Shown here in pieces: positions 44,165 to 53,050 of a stretch of 55,407 nt of DNA. Position 1 is the first letter of the stretch, and the number at the start of each line of letters is the position of its first letter. This stretch comes from Clostridiales bacterium (GTDB taxonomy: Bacteria > Bacillota > Clostridia > Oscillospirales > CAG-272): NCBI GenBank assembly GCA_012727435.1, contig JAAYHB010000007.1:1-55407 (forward strand), written 5' to 3'. The notes beneath the pieces were generated by a model. That model saw nothing but the letters and a program-made list of their open reading frames with translations. It was not told the DNA's origin and searched no databases. The position numbers and the translations under genes were made by a program.

Positions 44165-44187
44165 GCGGGCGATCTGTGATTGCCCGC
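44165..44187. repeat. Short GC-rich palindromic repeat, copy 2
   Basis: GCGGGCGATC and GATTGCCCGC with a 3-base gap, followed by a CGTCCCTACG tail. Related to 11001-11025. Confidence 0.6.
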
Positions 44188-44237
44188 ACGTCCCTACGAT
44201 CCGCATCAAAGTCAGCCGGAAGGACAGAAGCAACAAA

Positions 44238-44355
44238 GCGCGGGATGTGGGGCCCGCGCCACAGTATCAGCGATACTGTTGAAAAAGTTCTTAGGGATTC
44301 TCAGACCCTTTTTAATAAGGGTCTTGAGCGGGGTACGGGGGCAGAGCCCCCGTAC
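44238..44355 (+). repeat. Composite dispersed repeat, copy 5 (full)
   Basis: Full order of modules: GCGCGGGATGTGGGGCCCGC, an intervening part, GGGATTCTCAGACCCTTTTT with AAGGGTCTTGAGCGGGG, and GGGGGCAGAGCCCCC. It fills the second half of the 380-base gap 43980-44359, with the palindromic repeat at 44165 in the first half, and stops at the pyrB end. Confidence 0.75.
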
Positions 44356-44359
44356 ATTT

Positions 44360-45424
44360 CTATACAATTTCGGTGTCGCAATAGCAGCAGCGCAGGATGT
44401 TGTCTGTTGTGCGGTAGAGGCGCTGAGGGATTCTGCACTCGATTGAGGATATACATTTTTTGTTCCGGCATCTTTTGTCCCCCGGGCTCTCGCAGGCCGG
44501 GGGTGTTTTAGGCTTTGTATCGGATAGCAGGGTCAGAATCAGCGCCATTCTGATAAATTTGCCGTGTTCGGCCTGTTCGAAATACTTCGCCCTCGGGTCG
44601 GCGTCGACATCCACCGATATTTCGTCAACCCGCGGCAGGGGATGCAGGATGCACATTCCCTTTTTGGCCCGCTTCAGCTTTTCGGGAGTCAGGATATAGT
44701 TTTCGGGGCTGTTCTGCCGCTCGCTCTCGTCAAAGCGCTCCTTCTGGATTCGGGTCATATAAAGTATGTCGAGCTCGCCCATGTATTCGTCGAGCGAGTC
44801 GGTTTCAATGAACGTGACGTTCTTGCCGGCGGGGGGCGTGCATTTTATATAACTGGGAAGCGAGAGTGAGGGCGGGGAGATCAGCACCAGCCTTACGCTG
44901 TCGTACCTTGTCATTGCGGTGATGAGCGAGTGGGTCGTGCGCCCGTATTTGAGGTCGCCGCAGATGCCGATTGTAAGTCCGCTCAGCCGGCCGAACTCTC
45001 TTTTTATGGTGCACAGGTCGGTTAAGGTCTGGGTCGGGTGGTTGTGGCCGCCGTCCCCGGCATTGATGACCGGAACGGTCGAGTACAGCCCGGCGGCATA
45101 AGGCGCGCCCTCGGCGTAATGCCGCATGACAATGATATCCGAATAAATGCTGACTATTCTGGCGGTGTCGGCAATACTCTCGCCCTTGGCAATCGAGCTG
45201 GTGTTTTCCTGGGAGAATCCGAGACAGTTCCCGCCGAGGCCGTACATCGCCGCCTCGAAGGAAAGGCGGGTGCGGGTGGAGGGCTCGAAGAACAGGGTGG
45301 CAAGCGTTTTCCCTCGGCAGGTTTCGGAATACCTCTCGGGATAAGCCCTGATATCCTCGGCCATATCAATAAGGGCATCAATTTCCGCAGTTGTCATGTC
45401 AAGGATATTGATGATATCTTTCAT
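44360..45424 (-). CDS. pyrB: Aspartate carbamoyltransferase fused to a PyrI-type zinc-binding segment
   Basis: A 354-residue protein. Residues about 1-305 are a normal PyrB catalytic chain: carbamoyl-phosphate loop FFEPSTRTRLSFEAAMYGLGG, RHYAEGA, NAGDGGHNHPTQTLTDL and LHPLPRVDEI. The last about 45 residues carry RCRNKKCISS, a spacer, and RCCYCDTEIV, i.e. Cys-x4-Cys then Cys-x2-Cys, which matches the zinc domain of the regulatory chain PyrI; the allosteric nucleotide-binding half of PyrI is absent. The segment could link catalytic trimers. It is the last gene of the pyr operon, 15 bases after pyrE. Confidence 0.9.
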   Translation of the reverse strand: MKDIINILDMTTAEIDALIDMAEDIRAYPERYSETCRGKTLATLFFEPSTRTRLSFEAAMYGLGGNCLGFSQENTSSIAKGESIADTARIVSIYSDIIVMRHYAEGAPYAAGLYSTVPVINAGDGGHNHPTQTLTDLCTIKREFGRLSGLTIGICGDLKYGRTTHSLITAMTRYDSVRLVLISPPSLSLPSYIKCTPPAGKNVTFIETDSLDEYMGELDILYMTRIQKERFDESERQNSPENYILTPEKLKRAKKGMCILHPLPRVDEISVDVDADPRAKYFEQAEHGKFIRMALILTLLSDTKPKTPPACESPGDKRCRNKKCISSIECRIPQRLYRTTDNILRCCYCDTEIV

Positions 45425-45439
45425 AGTGCCGCCCGTCCT

Positions 45440-46078
45440 TTATGATTTTATCCAGCTCTCGTCGGCCGGGTTGTCACGGAAGGCCAAGAGGCGGGCAATA
45501 TCCTTCCGGTCGATATAGCCCTGCCCGGCGGCGACCGAGACCACCGTATCAAAATCGGTCAGGCTGTGGTTTTTGAGTGCTGCCGCCGAGAGCCGCTCGG
45601 CGCTTTTTTTCATGTTGTACGTGAAGATGCTCGCGACTCCGAGCACATCCGCGCTGGCCTCGCGCAGCACTTCTGCGACCTCGATAACACTGCCGCCGGT
45701 CGAAATTAAGTCCTCGACAATGACGGTTTTCTGGCCGGGGATGAGCCTGCCTTCGATCCGGCATCCGCGGCCGTGCTCCTTGGCGCTCGCGCGGACATAC
45801 CCCATCGGCAGGCCGAGCATATGCCCGACAATGGCGGCATGCGGGATTCCGGCGGTACTGGTACCCATGAGCACTTCGGCCTCAGGGTAGCAGGTCCTGA
45901 TTGTTTCGGCAAGCCCGTTCTCGACGACACCTCGCGCCTCGACGTCGCTCAGTGTCAGCCGGTTGTCGCAGTAAACCGGGCTTTTTATGCCGCTGGCCCA
46001 GATAAAGGGCTGCTCGGGGCGGAAGAATACCGCTCCGATGCGCAGCAGTTGCTTTGCGGTCTCGATTTTGTAGTCCAT
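45440..46078 (-). CDS. pyrE: Orotate phosphoribosyltransferase
   Basis: A 212-residue enzyme joining orotate and PRPP to form OMP. It shows VLMGTSTAGIPHAAIVGHML, the Lys-containing RASAKEHGRGCRIEG loop region, and the PRPP-binding signature VIVEDLISTGGSVIEVAEVL (about residues 117-136). It lies in the pyr operon after pyrF with a 61-base gap and just before pyrB. Confidence 0.95.
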   Translation of the reverse strand: MDYKIETAKQLLRIGAVFFRPEQPFIWASGIKSPVYCDNRLTLSDVEARGVVENGLAETIRTCYPEAEVLMGTSTAGIPHAAIVGHMLGLPMGYVRASAKEHGRGCRIEGRLIPGQKTVIVEDLISTGGSVIEVAEVLREASADVLGVASIFTYNMKKSAERLSAAALKNHSLTDFDTVVSVAAGQGYIDRKDIARLLAFRDNPADESWIKS

Positions 46079-46139
46079 TTTACATTTCTCCTCGGCAAAT
46101 GTAAAGATTTTTTATCTGCAGGCGGTTATCCCGCCGGCG

Positions 46140-46835
46140 TCAACCAATAAATTCCCCGACACACCGCTCATAGGCCGCAACAGGGTCGGCGGCGCTGGTT
46201 ATCGGCCGCCCGACGACGATATAGTCGGAGCCGAGTTCGCGAGCCATAGCCGGCGTGGTAACCCGCCTCTGGTCGCCGGCCTCATCACCGGCAAATCTTA
46301 CCCCGGGGGTGACGGTCAGAAAATCACTGCCGCAGGCGGCATGCACCACCCCGGCCTCAAGAGGCGAGCAGACCACCCCGGCAAGCCCGGCTGCCTTTGC
46401 GTTCTTTGCGTACTGCTGCACCACCATGTCGAGCGGCTTGTCAATGAGCAGCTCGCCTTTGAGCACTTCGGGGGAGATTGAGGTTAGCTGTGTCACAGCG
46501 ATAAGTTTTGTGCCCGAGCCGCTTTGGGCAATCCCCTCGACCGCCGCCGCCATCATCGCCGAGCCCCCGGCGGCATGGATATTCAGCATATCCACACCCA
46601 ACCGCCCGAGCACCGTCGAAGCACGCCTGACCGTGTTCGGAATGTCGTGGAGTTTTAAGTCAAGGAAAATCCGGTACCCCCTTGCTTTCAGCTCGCGCAC
46701 GAGGTCGGGGCCTGTGGCATAGTAAAGCTCCATGCCGATTTTGATATATGGCCGGCGGTCCTTGAACTGTTCGAGAAAGTCAAGGCACTCGCGAGCGCCC
46801 GGAAAATCACATGCGATGATTACGTCTTTTCCCAT
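46140..46835 (-). CDS. pyrF: Orotidine 5'-phosphate decarboxylase
   Basis: A 231-residue type I OMP decarboxylase making UMP. The active-site signature is FLDLKLHDIPNTVRRA (about residues 57-72) with the Asp-Lys-His-Asp array, and the closing loop reads YIVVGRPITSAADP near residue 203. It lies between pyrD and pyrE, in the usual pathway order. The start abuts pyrD with an 18-base gap. Confidence 0.95.
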   Translation of the reverse strand: MGKDVIIACDFPGARECLDFLEQFKDRRPYIKIGMELYYATGPDLVRELKARGYRIFLDLKLHDIPNTVRRASTVLGRLGVDMLNIHAAGGSAMMAAAVEGIAQSGSGTKLIAVTQLTSISPEVLKGELLIDKPLDMVVQQYAKNAKAAGLAGVVCSPLEAGVVHAACGSDFLTVTPGVRFAGDEAGDQRRVTTPAMARELGSDYIVVGRPITSAADPVAAYERCVGEFIG

Positions 46836-46853
46836 TGTTTTACCTTTCTGTCT

Positions 46854-47768
46854 TTATCCATGTGCTGCACCGATAAATCTGCGCAGCGAATTTACCCCGT
46901 ACTTTTCCATGACCCGCGGCAGGTCGGCGATAATGTCGCGGCAGGCGTAGGGGTTTACAAGATTTGCCGAGCCGACCTGCACCGCCGTCGCCCCCGCCGC
47001 CATCATTTTGAGCACATCCTCGGCGCTCGACACACCCCCCATGCCGACTATCGGGATGCTCACGCTTTTGTACACCTGATATACCATCCTCAGCGCGACG
47101 GGGAATATCCCCGGGCCCGAGTACCCTCCGACAATATTCGCCAGCACCGGTTTTTTTGTTTTCAGGTCAATCTGCATGCCTACCAGCGTATTGATAAGGC
47201 TCAGGGCGTCGGCTCCCTCGGCCTCGCAGCGCGTGGCAATTTCGCAGATGTCGGTGACATTCGGCGAAAGCTTTATGATAAGCGGCTTTTTGGTAGCCCG
47301 CCTCACCCGGCGCACCACCTCGGCGGCATGATCCGGGTCGGTGCCGAAGGCAATCCCGCCACCGTGGACATTGGGGCAGCTTATGTTTACCTCAATCCAG
47401 CCGACCTGCTCACATTCCGAAAGCTCGGCGGCCACGCTTTCGTATTCTTCGGGCGAAAACCCGCTGATGTTCGCCATCACCGGCTTTTTGAACACCCGCG
47501 AGAGCCGGGGCAGTTCTTCCTCAATTACCGCCCGGACGCCGGGGTTTTGCAATCCTACGGAATTGAGCATTCCACCTGGGACCTCGGCGATCCGCGGGGT
47601 GGGGTTGCCGAACCGGGGGTCTTGAGTGGTCCCCTTAAACGAGAACGTGCCGAGAATGTTTATGTCATACAGCTCTGCAAACTCATGCCCGTAGCCGAAG
47701 GTGCCCGAGGCCGGGATTACCGGGTTGTCAAGCTCGATACCGCAGAGCGTGACCTTTGTGTCTACCAT
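46854..47768 (-). CDS. pyrD: Dihydroorotate dehydrogenase B, catalytic subunit
   Basis: A 304-residue FMN TIM barrel of class 1B: DNPVIPASGTFGYGHEFAELYD at the start, IEVNISCPNVHGGGIAFGTD with the catalytic Cys (about residue 131), IIKLSPNVTDICEIA and PIVGMGGVSSAEDVLKM. It works with PyrK to pass electrons to NAD. Its start overlaps the end of pyrK by 7 bases. Confidence 0.95.
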   Translation of the reverse strand: MVDTKVTLCGIELDNPVIPASGTFGYGHEFAELYDINILGTFSFKGTTQDPRFGNPTPRIAEVPGGMLNSVGLQNPGVRAVIEEELPRLSRVFKKPVMANISGFSPEEYESVAAELSECEQVGWIEVNISCPNVHGGGIAFGTDPDHAAEVVRRVRRATKKPLIIKLSPNVTDICEIATRCEAEGADALSLINTLVGMQIDLKTKKPVLANIVGGYSGPGIFPVALRMVYQVYKSVSIPIVGMGGVSSAEDVLKMMAAGATAVQVGSANLVNPYACRDIIADLPRVMEKYGVNSLRRFIGAAHG

Positions 47769-48502
47769 ATTATCTCCTCCTTTGAGAGCACCGGGCCGTC
47801 GCGGCAGATGCGCTTGGGGCCGTATTTGGTCCTGCAGGAGCAGCCCATGCAGACCCCGAAGCCGCAGGCCATGCGCTCCTCAAAGCCAAACTGCCCGGAG
47901 ATATCGCCGCTTTTTTCATAAACCGCCCGGAGCATGGGTTCGGGACCGCAGGCGAAGATACAGTCATAGCAGACATCACCCATGGCATCCGTGACAAAGC
48001 CGCGCTTGCCGTATGAGCCGTCTGTTGTCGTTATTGTCAGGTCAACGCCGAGAGCCCTGAACTCTTCCTCAAAGAAAACCTCGCTTCGCCTGTTAAAGCC
48101 GAGTATCACCGACACCGGCACACCGGCCGCGATAAGGGTTTTGGCGAGCAGATAGAGCGGCGGGCTCCCGCAGCCCCCGCCGACCAGCAGCGGGCGGGAG
48201 CCTTTACTTAAGGATGTAATGTCATAACCGTTTCCCAGTCCGGTGAGAAGGTCGAGCTTTACTCCCACCGGGGTGGCGGCGAGTGCCTCGGTCCCGGCAC
48301 CCACCACCTTGTATATCAGCGTCAGGGTGTTGTTGCTGCTGTCGCAGACCGAGATCGGCCGGCGGAGGTAAAAGCCGTCGAGCCTGATATTCACAAAGGT
48401 CCCCGGCCGCCCTGTCTCGGAGGTGTCGCCAGAGAGCCTTAACAGATATGTCCGCTCGGCAATCTGTTTATTTTCAATTACTGTATAGAGTCCCTGTTTC
48501 AT
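47762..48502 (-). CDS. pyrK: Dihydroorotate dehydrogenase B, electron transfer subunit
   Basis: A 246-residue flavoprotein of the ferredoxin-reductase type: FAD-binding FYLRRPISVCDSS (about residues 44-56), an NAD-binding Gly-rich VGGGCGSPPLYLLAKTL, and a C-terminal four-cysteine cluster CGFGVCMGCSCR...ICRDGP for a 2Fe-2S centre. It links PyrD to NAD. The ATG at 48502 overlaps the pyrC stop in ATGA, an indication of coupling. Confidence 0.94.
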   Translation of the reverse strand: MKQGLYTVIENKQIAERTYLLRLSGDTSETGRPGTFVNIRLDGFYLRRPISVCDSSNNTLTLIYKVVGAGTEALAATPVGVKLDLLTGLGNGYDITSLSKGSRPLLVGGGCGSPPLYLLAKTLIAAGVPVSVILGFNRRSEVFFEEEFRALGVDLTITTTDGSYGKRGFVTDAMGDVCYDCIFACGPEPMLRAVYEKSGDISGQFGFEERMACGFGVCMGCSCRTKYGPKRICRDGPVLSKEEIIW

Positions 48503-49758
48503 AAGCCGTCCTTCTTGTATACTATCCTCCCGCCGCAGATTGTAAGTAAACACTCGCCGAAAACCCGCCGCCCGGCAAAAGGCGTGCTTTTTCCCATCGA
48601 GAGAAAATTATCGGGGTTGACCGTGTGGCAGGCGTCAAGGTCGAAGACCGCAAGGTCAGCGGGTCCGCCATCGCCCCAGAAAGCGCCGGTCCTGAACCTT
48701 TTGGCCGGGTTTATGCTCATCAGCTCGACCAGCCGATGCAGGCTGATAAGCCCGGTTCTCACCAGCGCCGTGTAGGAGACCGCAAAAGCCGTCTCAAGCC
48801 CGACGACACCCATCGCGCTGCCGAGCAGCCCCCGGGATTTTTCCTCTGCCGAGTGGGGGGCGTGGTCGGAGGCAATCATGTCTATTGTGCCGTCGCAGAT
48901 GCCTTCGATTATAGCCTGCCGGTCGCGCGGCGAGCGCAGCGGGGGGTTCATTTTGTATCTGCCGTCGTCGGCGTCGATGTCGGTGTAGTCGAGCGCAAAG
49001 TAGTGCGGGGCGGTCTCACAGGTGACGTCAAGCCCGCGAGCCTTGGCTCGCCTTATGAGCTCGACGCTCTCGCGGCAGCTCACATGGCAGACATGGTAGG
49101 GGCAACCGGTTTTCTCTGCAATCGCGAGCTCGCGCTCAAGCTGCAGGTACTCGCTCTCGCTGCTGATGCCCGTTATCATGAGCTTTTTTGCGTAGGGTGA
49201 GTTTTCTGCTATGTGGTCACCGCCCTTTATTGACACATCCTCGCAGTGCGAGCAGATGATTTTCCCGAGTTTCTTCACCCTATGCATTGCCGCCTCAAGC
49301 ATGTGTAGCGGCGTGCCGCGCCCGTCGTCAGAGAAGGCCACAGCCTCGGGCATGTCCTCAAAATCGGCGAGCTCCTCGCCCCGGCTGCCTTTCGTTATTG
49401 TCCCGTAGGGCAGCACACGGACAAGCGCTCCCCGGGCAATCGCCGCCAGCTCGGCACAAAGCCCGGCCCTGCCGTCGGGCGGGGGGTTCAGGTTCGGCAT
49501 GGCAAACACCGTGGTAAAGCCTCCGCGTGCGGCGGCCGCCGTCCCGGTTTTTATGGTTTCCTTATACGAAAATCCCGGCTCTCTCAGATGAACGTGAACA
49601 TCTGTGAGACCGGGAAAAATATACAGGCCGTCAAGACTCAATACCGAATCCGGCGACCGGCCGGCCGGAGAGGTGATAATGCCCTCGGACACGAATACGT
49701 CTTTTGATTGAAAGCCGGTTTTATCAAAAACCCTTGCGTTTTTCAGTAAAATCTTCAT
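48499..49758 (-). CDS. pyrC: Dihydroorotase
   Basis: A 419-residue type I dihydroorotase of the amidohydrolase superfamily: metal motif DVHVHLREPGFSYKE (about residues 50-64), TTVFAMPNLNP, SHCEDVS, CHVSCRESVEL, and ASDHAPHSAEEK near 295. GAGGCGGA before the ATG at 49758 selects the start over two in-frame ATGs upstream. First gene of the pyr operon; its promoter leaves a leader of about 25 bases, so no PyrR attenuator fits there. Confidence 0.95.
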   Translation of the reverse strand: MKILLKNARVFDKTGFQSKDVFVSEGIITSPAGRSPDSVLSLDGLYIFPGLTDVHVHLREPGFSYKETIKTGTAAAARGGFTTVFAMPNLNPPPDGRAGLCAELAAIARGALVRVLPYGTITKGSRGEELADFEDMPEAVAFSDDGRGTPLHMLEAAMHRVKKLGKIICSHCEDVSIKGGDHIAENSPYAKKLMITGISSESEYLQLERELAIAEKTGCPYHVCHVSCRESVELIRRAKARGLDVTCETAPHYFALDYTDIDADDGRYKMNPPLRSPRDRQAIIEGICDGTIDMIASDHAPHSAEEKSRGLLGSAMGVVGLETAFAVSYTALVRTGLISLHRLVELMSINPAKRFRTGAFWGDGGPADLAVFDLDACHTVNPDNFLSMGKSTPFAGRRVFGECLLTICGGRIVYKKDGL

Positions 49759-49788
49759 CCGTATCCGCCTCATAAATTTATCTGTACA

Positions 49789-49817
49789 ATTGTAGCATAG
49801 CAAAGTTTGTTTGTCAA
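49789..49817 (-). promoter_or_regulatory. Sigma-A promoter of the pyr operon
   Basis: On the minus strand a perfect TTGACA, a 17-base spacer and TACAAT. Divergent from the HD-domain gene promoter at 49886. Confidence 0.75.
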
Positions 49818-49885
49818 TAACCGTAGAAAAAATCGCCCGCCCCCGCGGAATTTGCAGGCCGGCGGTGAAATGTGTCCGAAATCTA

Positions 49886-49914
49886 TTTACAGAAACCGCA
49901 CACGATGGTAAAAT
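49886..49914 (+). promoter_or_regulatory. Sigma-A promoter for the HD-domain gene
   Basis: TTTACA, a 17-base spacer and TAAAAT, about 35 bases upstream of the start. Confidence 0.65.
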
Positions 49915-49946
49915 GATAGTGATGCGATGACGAAAGAGGAAGACTT

Positions 49947-50558
49947 ATGACCTGCAAGGAAAGGTTTATTGATATTTACCGCTCGAAGATAACCCGCGAG
50001 GGCTCCGACAGGTTGCTCGATTTTCTTTGCTCGGATGCCAGTGACTTCTTCACCGCCCCGGCAAGCACCCGCTATCACGGGGCGTATATCGGCGGCCTTT
50101 GCGAGCACAGCCTCAATGTCTACGCCTGCCTGTGCGACTTTCTGGCGCGCCGGCGCGTGCGGGAGTTATACCGAATCAGCTACCCTGAGGAAAGTGTCGC
50201 TATCGTGGCGCTGCTGCACGACCTGTGCAAGGTGAACTTTTACCGCACCGCCTTTCGCAATGTCAAGGACGATACCGGCCGCTGGCAGAGCGTGCCCTAC
50301 TTTACGATAGAGGACTCGCTGCCCTACGGGCACGGCGAAAAATCGGTCTACATCATCTCGGGATTTATGCGGCTGACCCGCGACGAGGCCTTTGCAATCA
50401 GATATCACATGGGTTTCTCGGGCACCGAGGACAAGTCGATTGTCGGGCAGGCGCTCGAGATGTTCCCGCTGGCCTTTGCGCTCTCGGTCGCCGACATGGA
50501 AGCCGCATACCTGATGGAGGGGAGAAATCCCAAGGAAAGTACATACCAGGAATCATAA
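49947..50558 (+). CDS. HD-domain hydrolase
   Basis: A 203-residue HD-superfamily protein with CEHSLNVY (about residues 53-60), the HD pair in VALLHDLCKVNFY (about 92-104), YGHGEKSVYII, the YHMGF turn and SVADMEAAYL. It would hydrolyse a phosphoester, possibly of a nucleotide, but the substrate cannot be assigned. It resembles the HD part of YhaM-type exonucleases, without their OB fold. It is upstream of deoD in the same direction with a 43-base gap. Confidence 0.8.
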   Translation: MTCKERFIDIYRSKITREGSDRLLDFLCSDASDFFTAPASTRYHGAYIGGLCEHSLNVYACLCDFLARRRVRELYRISYPEESVAIVALLHDLCKVNFYRTAFRNVKDDTGRWQSVPYFTIEDSLPYGHGEKSVYIISGFMRLTRDEAFAIRYHMGFSGTEDKSIVGQALEMFPLAFALSVADMEAAYLMEGRNPKESTYQES

Positions 50559-50601
50559 AAGATAAATAAATTCTGCAAACTATGCAAAGCGGAGGTTAAT
50601 A

Positions 50602-51348
50602 ATGCCAGACAAGCTCTACCCAACCCCGCATATAAATGCCGCGCCTGAAGATATTGCAAAAACGGTCCTCATGCCCGGTGACCCGCTGCGCTCAAAGTTC
50701 ATAGCCGAAAATTACCTGACAGACCCGGTGCTCTTCAACAACGTCCGGGGCGTGCAGGGGTATACCGGGACATACAAGGGTACCCGTGTCTCGGTCATGG
50801 CAAGCGGCATGGGCATACCGTCAATCGGGATATATTCGCATGAGTTGTTCAGTATATTCGGGGTTGAGAACATCATCCGGGTCGGCTCGGCCGGCTCGAT
50901 GCGCGAGGATGTAAAAATAAGGGACATTGTGCTTGCAATGGGAGCCTGCACAAACTCAAATTTTGCCTCGCAATACGGCCTTCCCGGCAGTTTTGCGCCG
51001 ATTGCCGACTTCGGGCTGCTCTGCCTTGCGGTCGAGGCGGCAAAGCGGTCGGGGGTAAGGTATCACGTCGGCAATATCCTGTCCTCGGATATTTTCTATG
51101 ACGACAACCCCAACTCAAGCGCCGGCTGGCGGCGGCTCGGGGTGCTGGCGGTCGAGATGGAGGCCGCGGGGCTGTATATGACCGCGGCGCGGACTGGCAA
51201 GCGGGCGCTGGCGATCTGCACGATATCCGACAGCCTGATAACCCATGAAGCCACCACCGCCGAAGAACGGCAGACCTCGTTTACCCAGATGATTGAAATT
51301 GCGCTGGATGTGGCGGCGTCGCTTGAGGATGATAAAAATGAAGAATAA
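50602..51348 (+). CDS. deoD: Purine-nucleoside phosphorylase, DeoD type
   Basis: A 248-residue hexameric PNP-family protein. Motifs: TVLMPGDPLRSKFIAENYL near residue 21, SVMASGMGIPSIGIYSHEL, IRVGSAGSMREDVKI, LAVEMEAAGLYMTA and ICTISDSLITHEATTAEERQTSF. It cleaves purine nucleosides with phosphate. It overlaps deoB by 11 bases, forming a nucleoside salvage operon with deoB, CYTH and cdd. Confidence 0.95.
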   Translation: MPDKLYPTPHINAAPEDIAKTVLMPGDPLRSKFIAENYLTDPVLFNNVRGVQGYTGTYKGTRVSVMASGMGIPSIGIYSHELFSIFGVENIIRVGSAGSMREDVKIRDIVLAMGACTNSNFASQYGLPGSFAPIADFGLLCLAVEAAKRSGVRYHVGNILSSDIFYDDNPNSSAGWRRLGVLAVEMEAAGLYMTAARTGKRALAICTISDSLITHEATTAEERQTSFTQMIEIALDVAASLEDDKNEE

Positions 51349-52513
51349 AAGAGTTTTCTTAATTGTGCTTGACAGCCTCGGCGTCGGCGAGGCGCCCGAC
51401 GCAGCCGAGTTCGGCGACGTCGGGGCTAATACACTGAAAAGCATCTCGGCCTTACCCGGGTTCAAGATTCCGAATCTGCTTTCGCTCGGGCTCGGGAATA
51501 TCGAGGAGCTTGATTTTCTTGGCAGGGTAGCCTCCCCCGCGGCTGCGATCGGCAGGCTGACCGAGAGGTCGCGAGGCAAGGACACCACGACCGGACACTG
51601 GGAGATAGCCGGGATTATTTCAGAGAGGCCCATGCCGACATACCCCGAAGGTTTTCCGGAGGAAATTATTGAAGAGTTTATTAAAAGAACCGGCCGCGGA
51701 GTGCTCTGCAACAAGCGCTATTCGGGCACTCAGGCAATTCTTGACTACGGGCGCGAGCACATTTCGACCGGAAAGCTGATTGTCTACACTTCTGCAGACA
51801 GCGTCTTTCAGATAGCGGCGCACGAGGAGGTTGTTCCGGTTGAGCAGCTCTATGAATACTGCCGGATAGCGCGGGAGATCATGACCGGAGAGCACGCCGT
51901 CGGGCGGATTATCGCGCGCCCCTTTATCGGGGAATACCCGAACTACACAAGGACCTCGCGGCGGCATGATTTCTCGCTCGCCCCGCCGCGCAAAACAATT
52001 ATTGACGCGCTGAGAGAGGCGGGGTATGACACTGTCGCCGTCGGGAAAATCAACGACATCTTCGCCGGACGGGGAATCAGCGAGCATTACCCCACTGAGG
52101 GTAATTCCGACGGGATGCGGATAATCAGGAGGATTAGCGAGCGGCAGGACTGGCGCGGGCTCTGCTTTGCAAATCTTGTGGACTTTGACTCAAGCTACGG
52201 CCACCGCCGAGACATCGACGGATACGCGCGCGCTCTGGCAGAGTTTGACGGGTTTCTTGGAGGCTTCCTTACGGGGATGCGCGAGGATGACATACTGATA
52301 ATTACCGCCGACCACGGCTGCGACCCGGGATTTATCAAAACCACCGACCACACGCGCGAGTATGTGCCGCTGATAGTCTTTGGCAGCAGCATAAAACCGG
52401 TAAATCTCGGCACGCGCCAAAGCTTTGCCGATATCGCGGCGACGCTTGCCGAGTGGTTCGGCGTGGGATTTGACACCCCGGGAGTCAGCTTTGCCGGCGA
52501 GGTGGACAGATGA
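51338..52513 (+). CDS. deoB: Phosphopentomutase
   Basis: A 391-residue alkaline-phosphatase-superfamily mutase that converts (deoxy)ribose-1-P into the 5-P form. Motifs: FLIVLDSLGVGEAPDAAEFGD with metal Asp, GKDTTTGHWEIAGI with the phosphorylated Thr, VDFDSSYGHRRDIDGYA and ITADHGCDPGFIKTTDHTREYVP. GAGG nine bases before the ATG at 51338 selects the start inside the end of deoD. Its stop overlaps the CYTH gene start. Confidence 0.96.
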   Translation: MKNKRVFLIVLDSLGVGEAPDAAEFGDVGANTLKSISALPGFKIPNLLSLGLGNIEELDFLGRVASPAAAIGRLTERSRGKDTTTGHWEIAGIISERPMPTYPEGFPEEIIEEFIKRTGRGVLCNKRYSGTQAILDYGREHISTGKLIVYTSADSVFQIAAHEEVVPVEQLYEYCRIAREIMTGEHAVGRIIARPFIGEYPNYTRTSRRHDFSLAPPRKTIIDALREAGYDTVAVGKINDIFAGRGISEHYPTEGNSDGMRIIRRISERQDWRGLCFANLVDFDSSYGHRRDIDGYARALAEFDGFLGGFLTGMREDDILIITADHGCDPGFIKTTDHTREYVPLIVFGSSIKPVNLGTRQSFADIAATLAEWFGVGFDTPGVSFAGEVDR

Positions 52514-53031
52514 GTACGGCGCATCTTGAAATCGAGCGGAAATATCTGATCAAACGGCCCGGCGAGGACATTTTGGTGCAGCATGGCGCAAAAAAATATG
52601 TAATCGAGCAGATTTACCTGCCAGACCGGGGAGAGGATACCGAAAGAATCCGGAAGATTAGTATTGACCGCGTGACCGAATACTATCATACCGTAAAAAA
52701 ACACGTCACCGACCTTACCCGGATTGAAAAGGAAAGGCGGATAAGCCGTGACGAGTACGAGAGGCTGAAAAAGCTTGCCGGCTACCCGCCTATGAGAATT
52801 GAAAAGGTCAGGTGGCGTCTGCCATACGGCGGGGTCTGTATCGAGCTTGACATATACCCCTTCTGGCATAAGACCGCGATAGCCGAGGTCGAGCTGGCGG
52901 GCGAGGATGAGCGGGTTGTTTTCCCCGATTTTGTCCGTATCATCCGTGAGGTGACGCACGAGAAGCAATACTCAAACCGCGCGCTCGCCGAGTTATTGCG
53001 CGACGGGAAAATCAGCGAGCCGGAATTTTGA
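52510..53031 (+). CDS. CYTH-domain protein (triphosphate tunnel type)
   Basis: A 173-residue protein with the CYTH signature at its start, EIERKYLIKRP, followed by charged beta strands (IEQIYLPDRGEDTERIRKI; VTDLTRIEKERRIS; CIELDIYPFWHKTAIAEVEL) ending in FVRIIREVTHEKQYSN. CYTH proteins bind triphosphates; members act as adenylate cyclases or as thiamine- or inorganic-triphosphatases. The choice cannot be made here. It overlaps deoB by 4 bases, so it is made with the nucleoside-salvage enzymes. Confidence 0.85.
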   Translation: MSTAHLEIERKYLIKRPGEDILVQHGAKKYVIEQIYLPDRGEDTERIRKISIDRVTEYYHTVKKHVTDLTRIEKERRISRDEYERLKKLAGYPPMRIEKVRWRLPYGGVCIELDIYPFWHKTAIAEVELAGEDERVVFPDFVRIIREVTHEKQYSNRALAELLRDGKISEPEF

Positions 53032-53050
53032 CGAAAAAGGCGGTGACAAT

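Noticed and set aside
46860-47921. A 353-codon open frame opposite pyrD and pyrK
   Set aside because: No domain or ribosome site; fully explained by the pyrimidine genes on the other strand.
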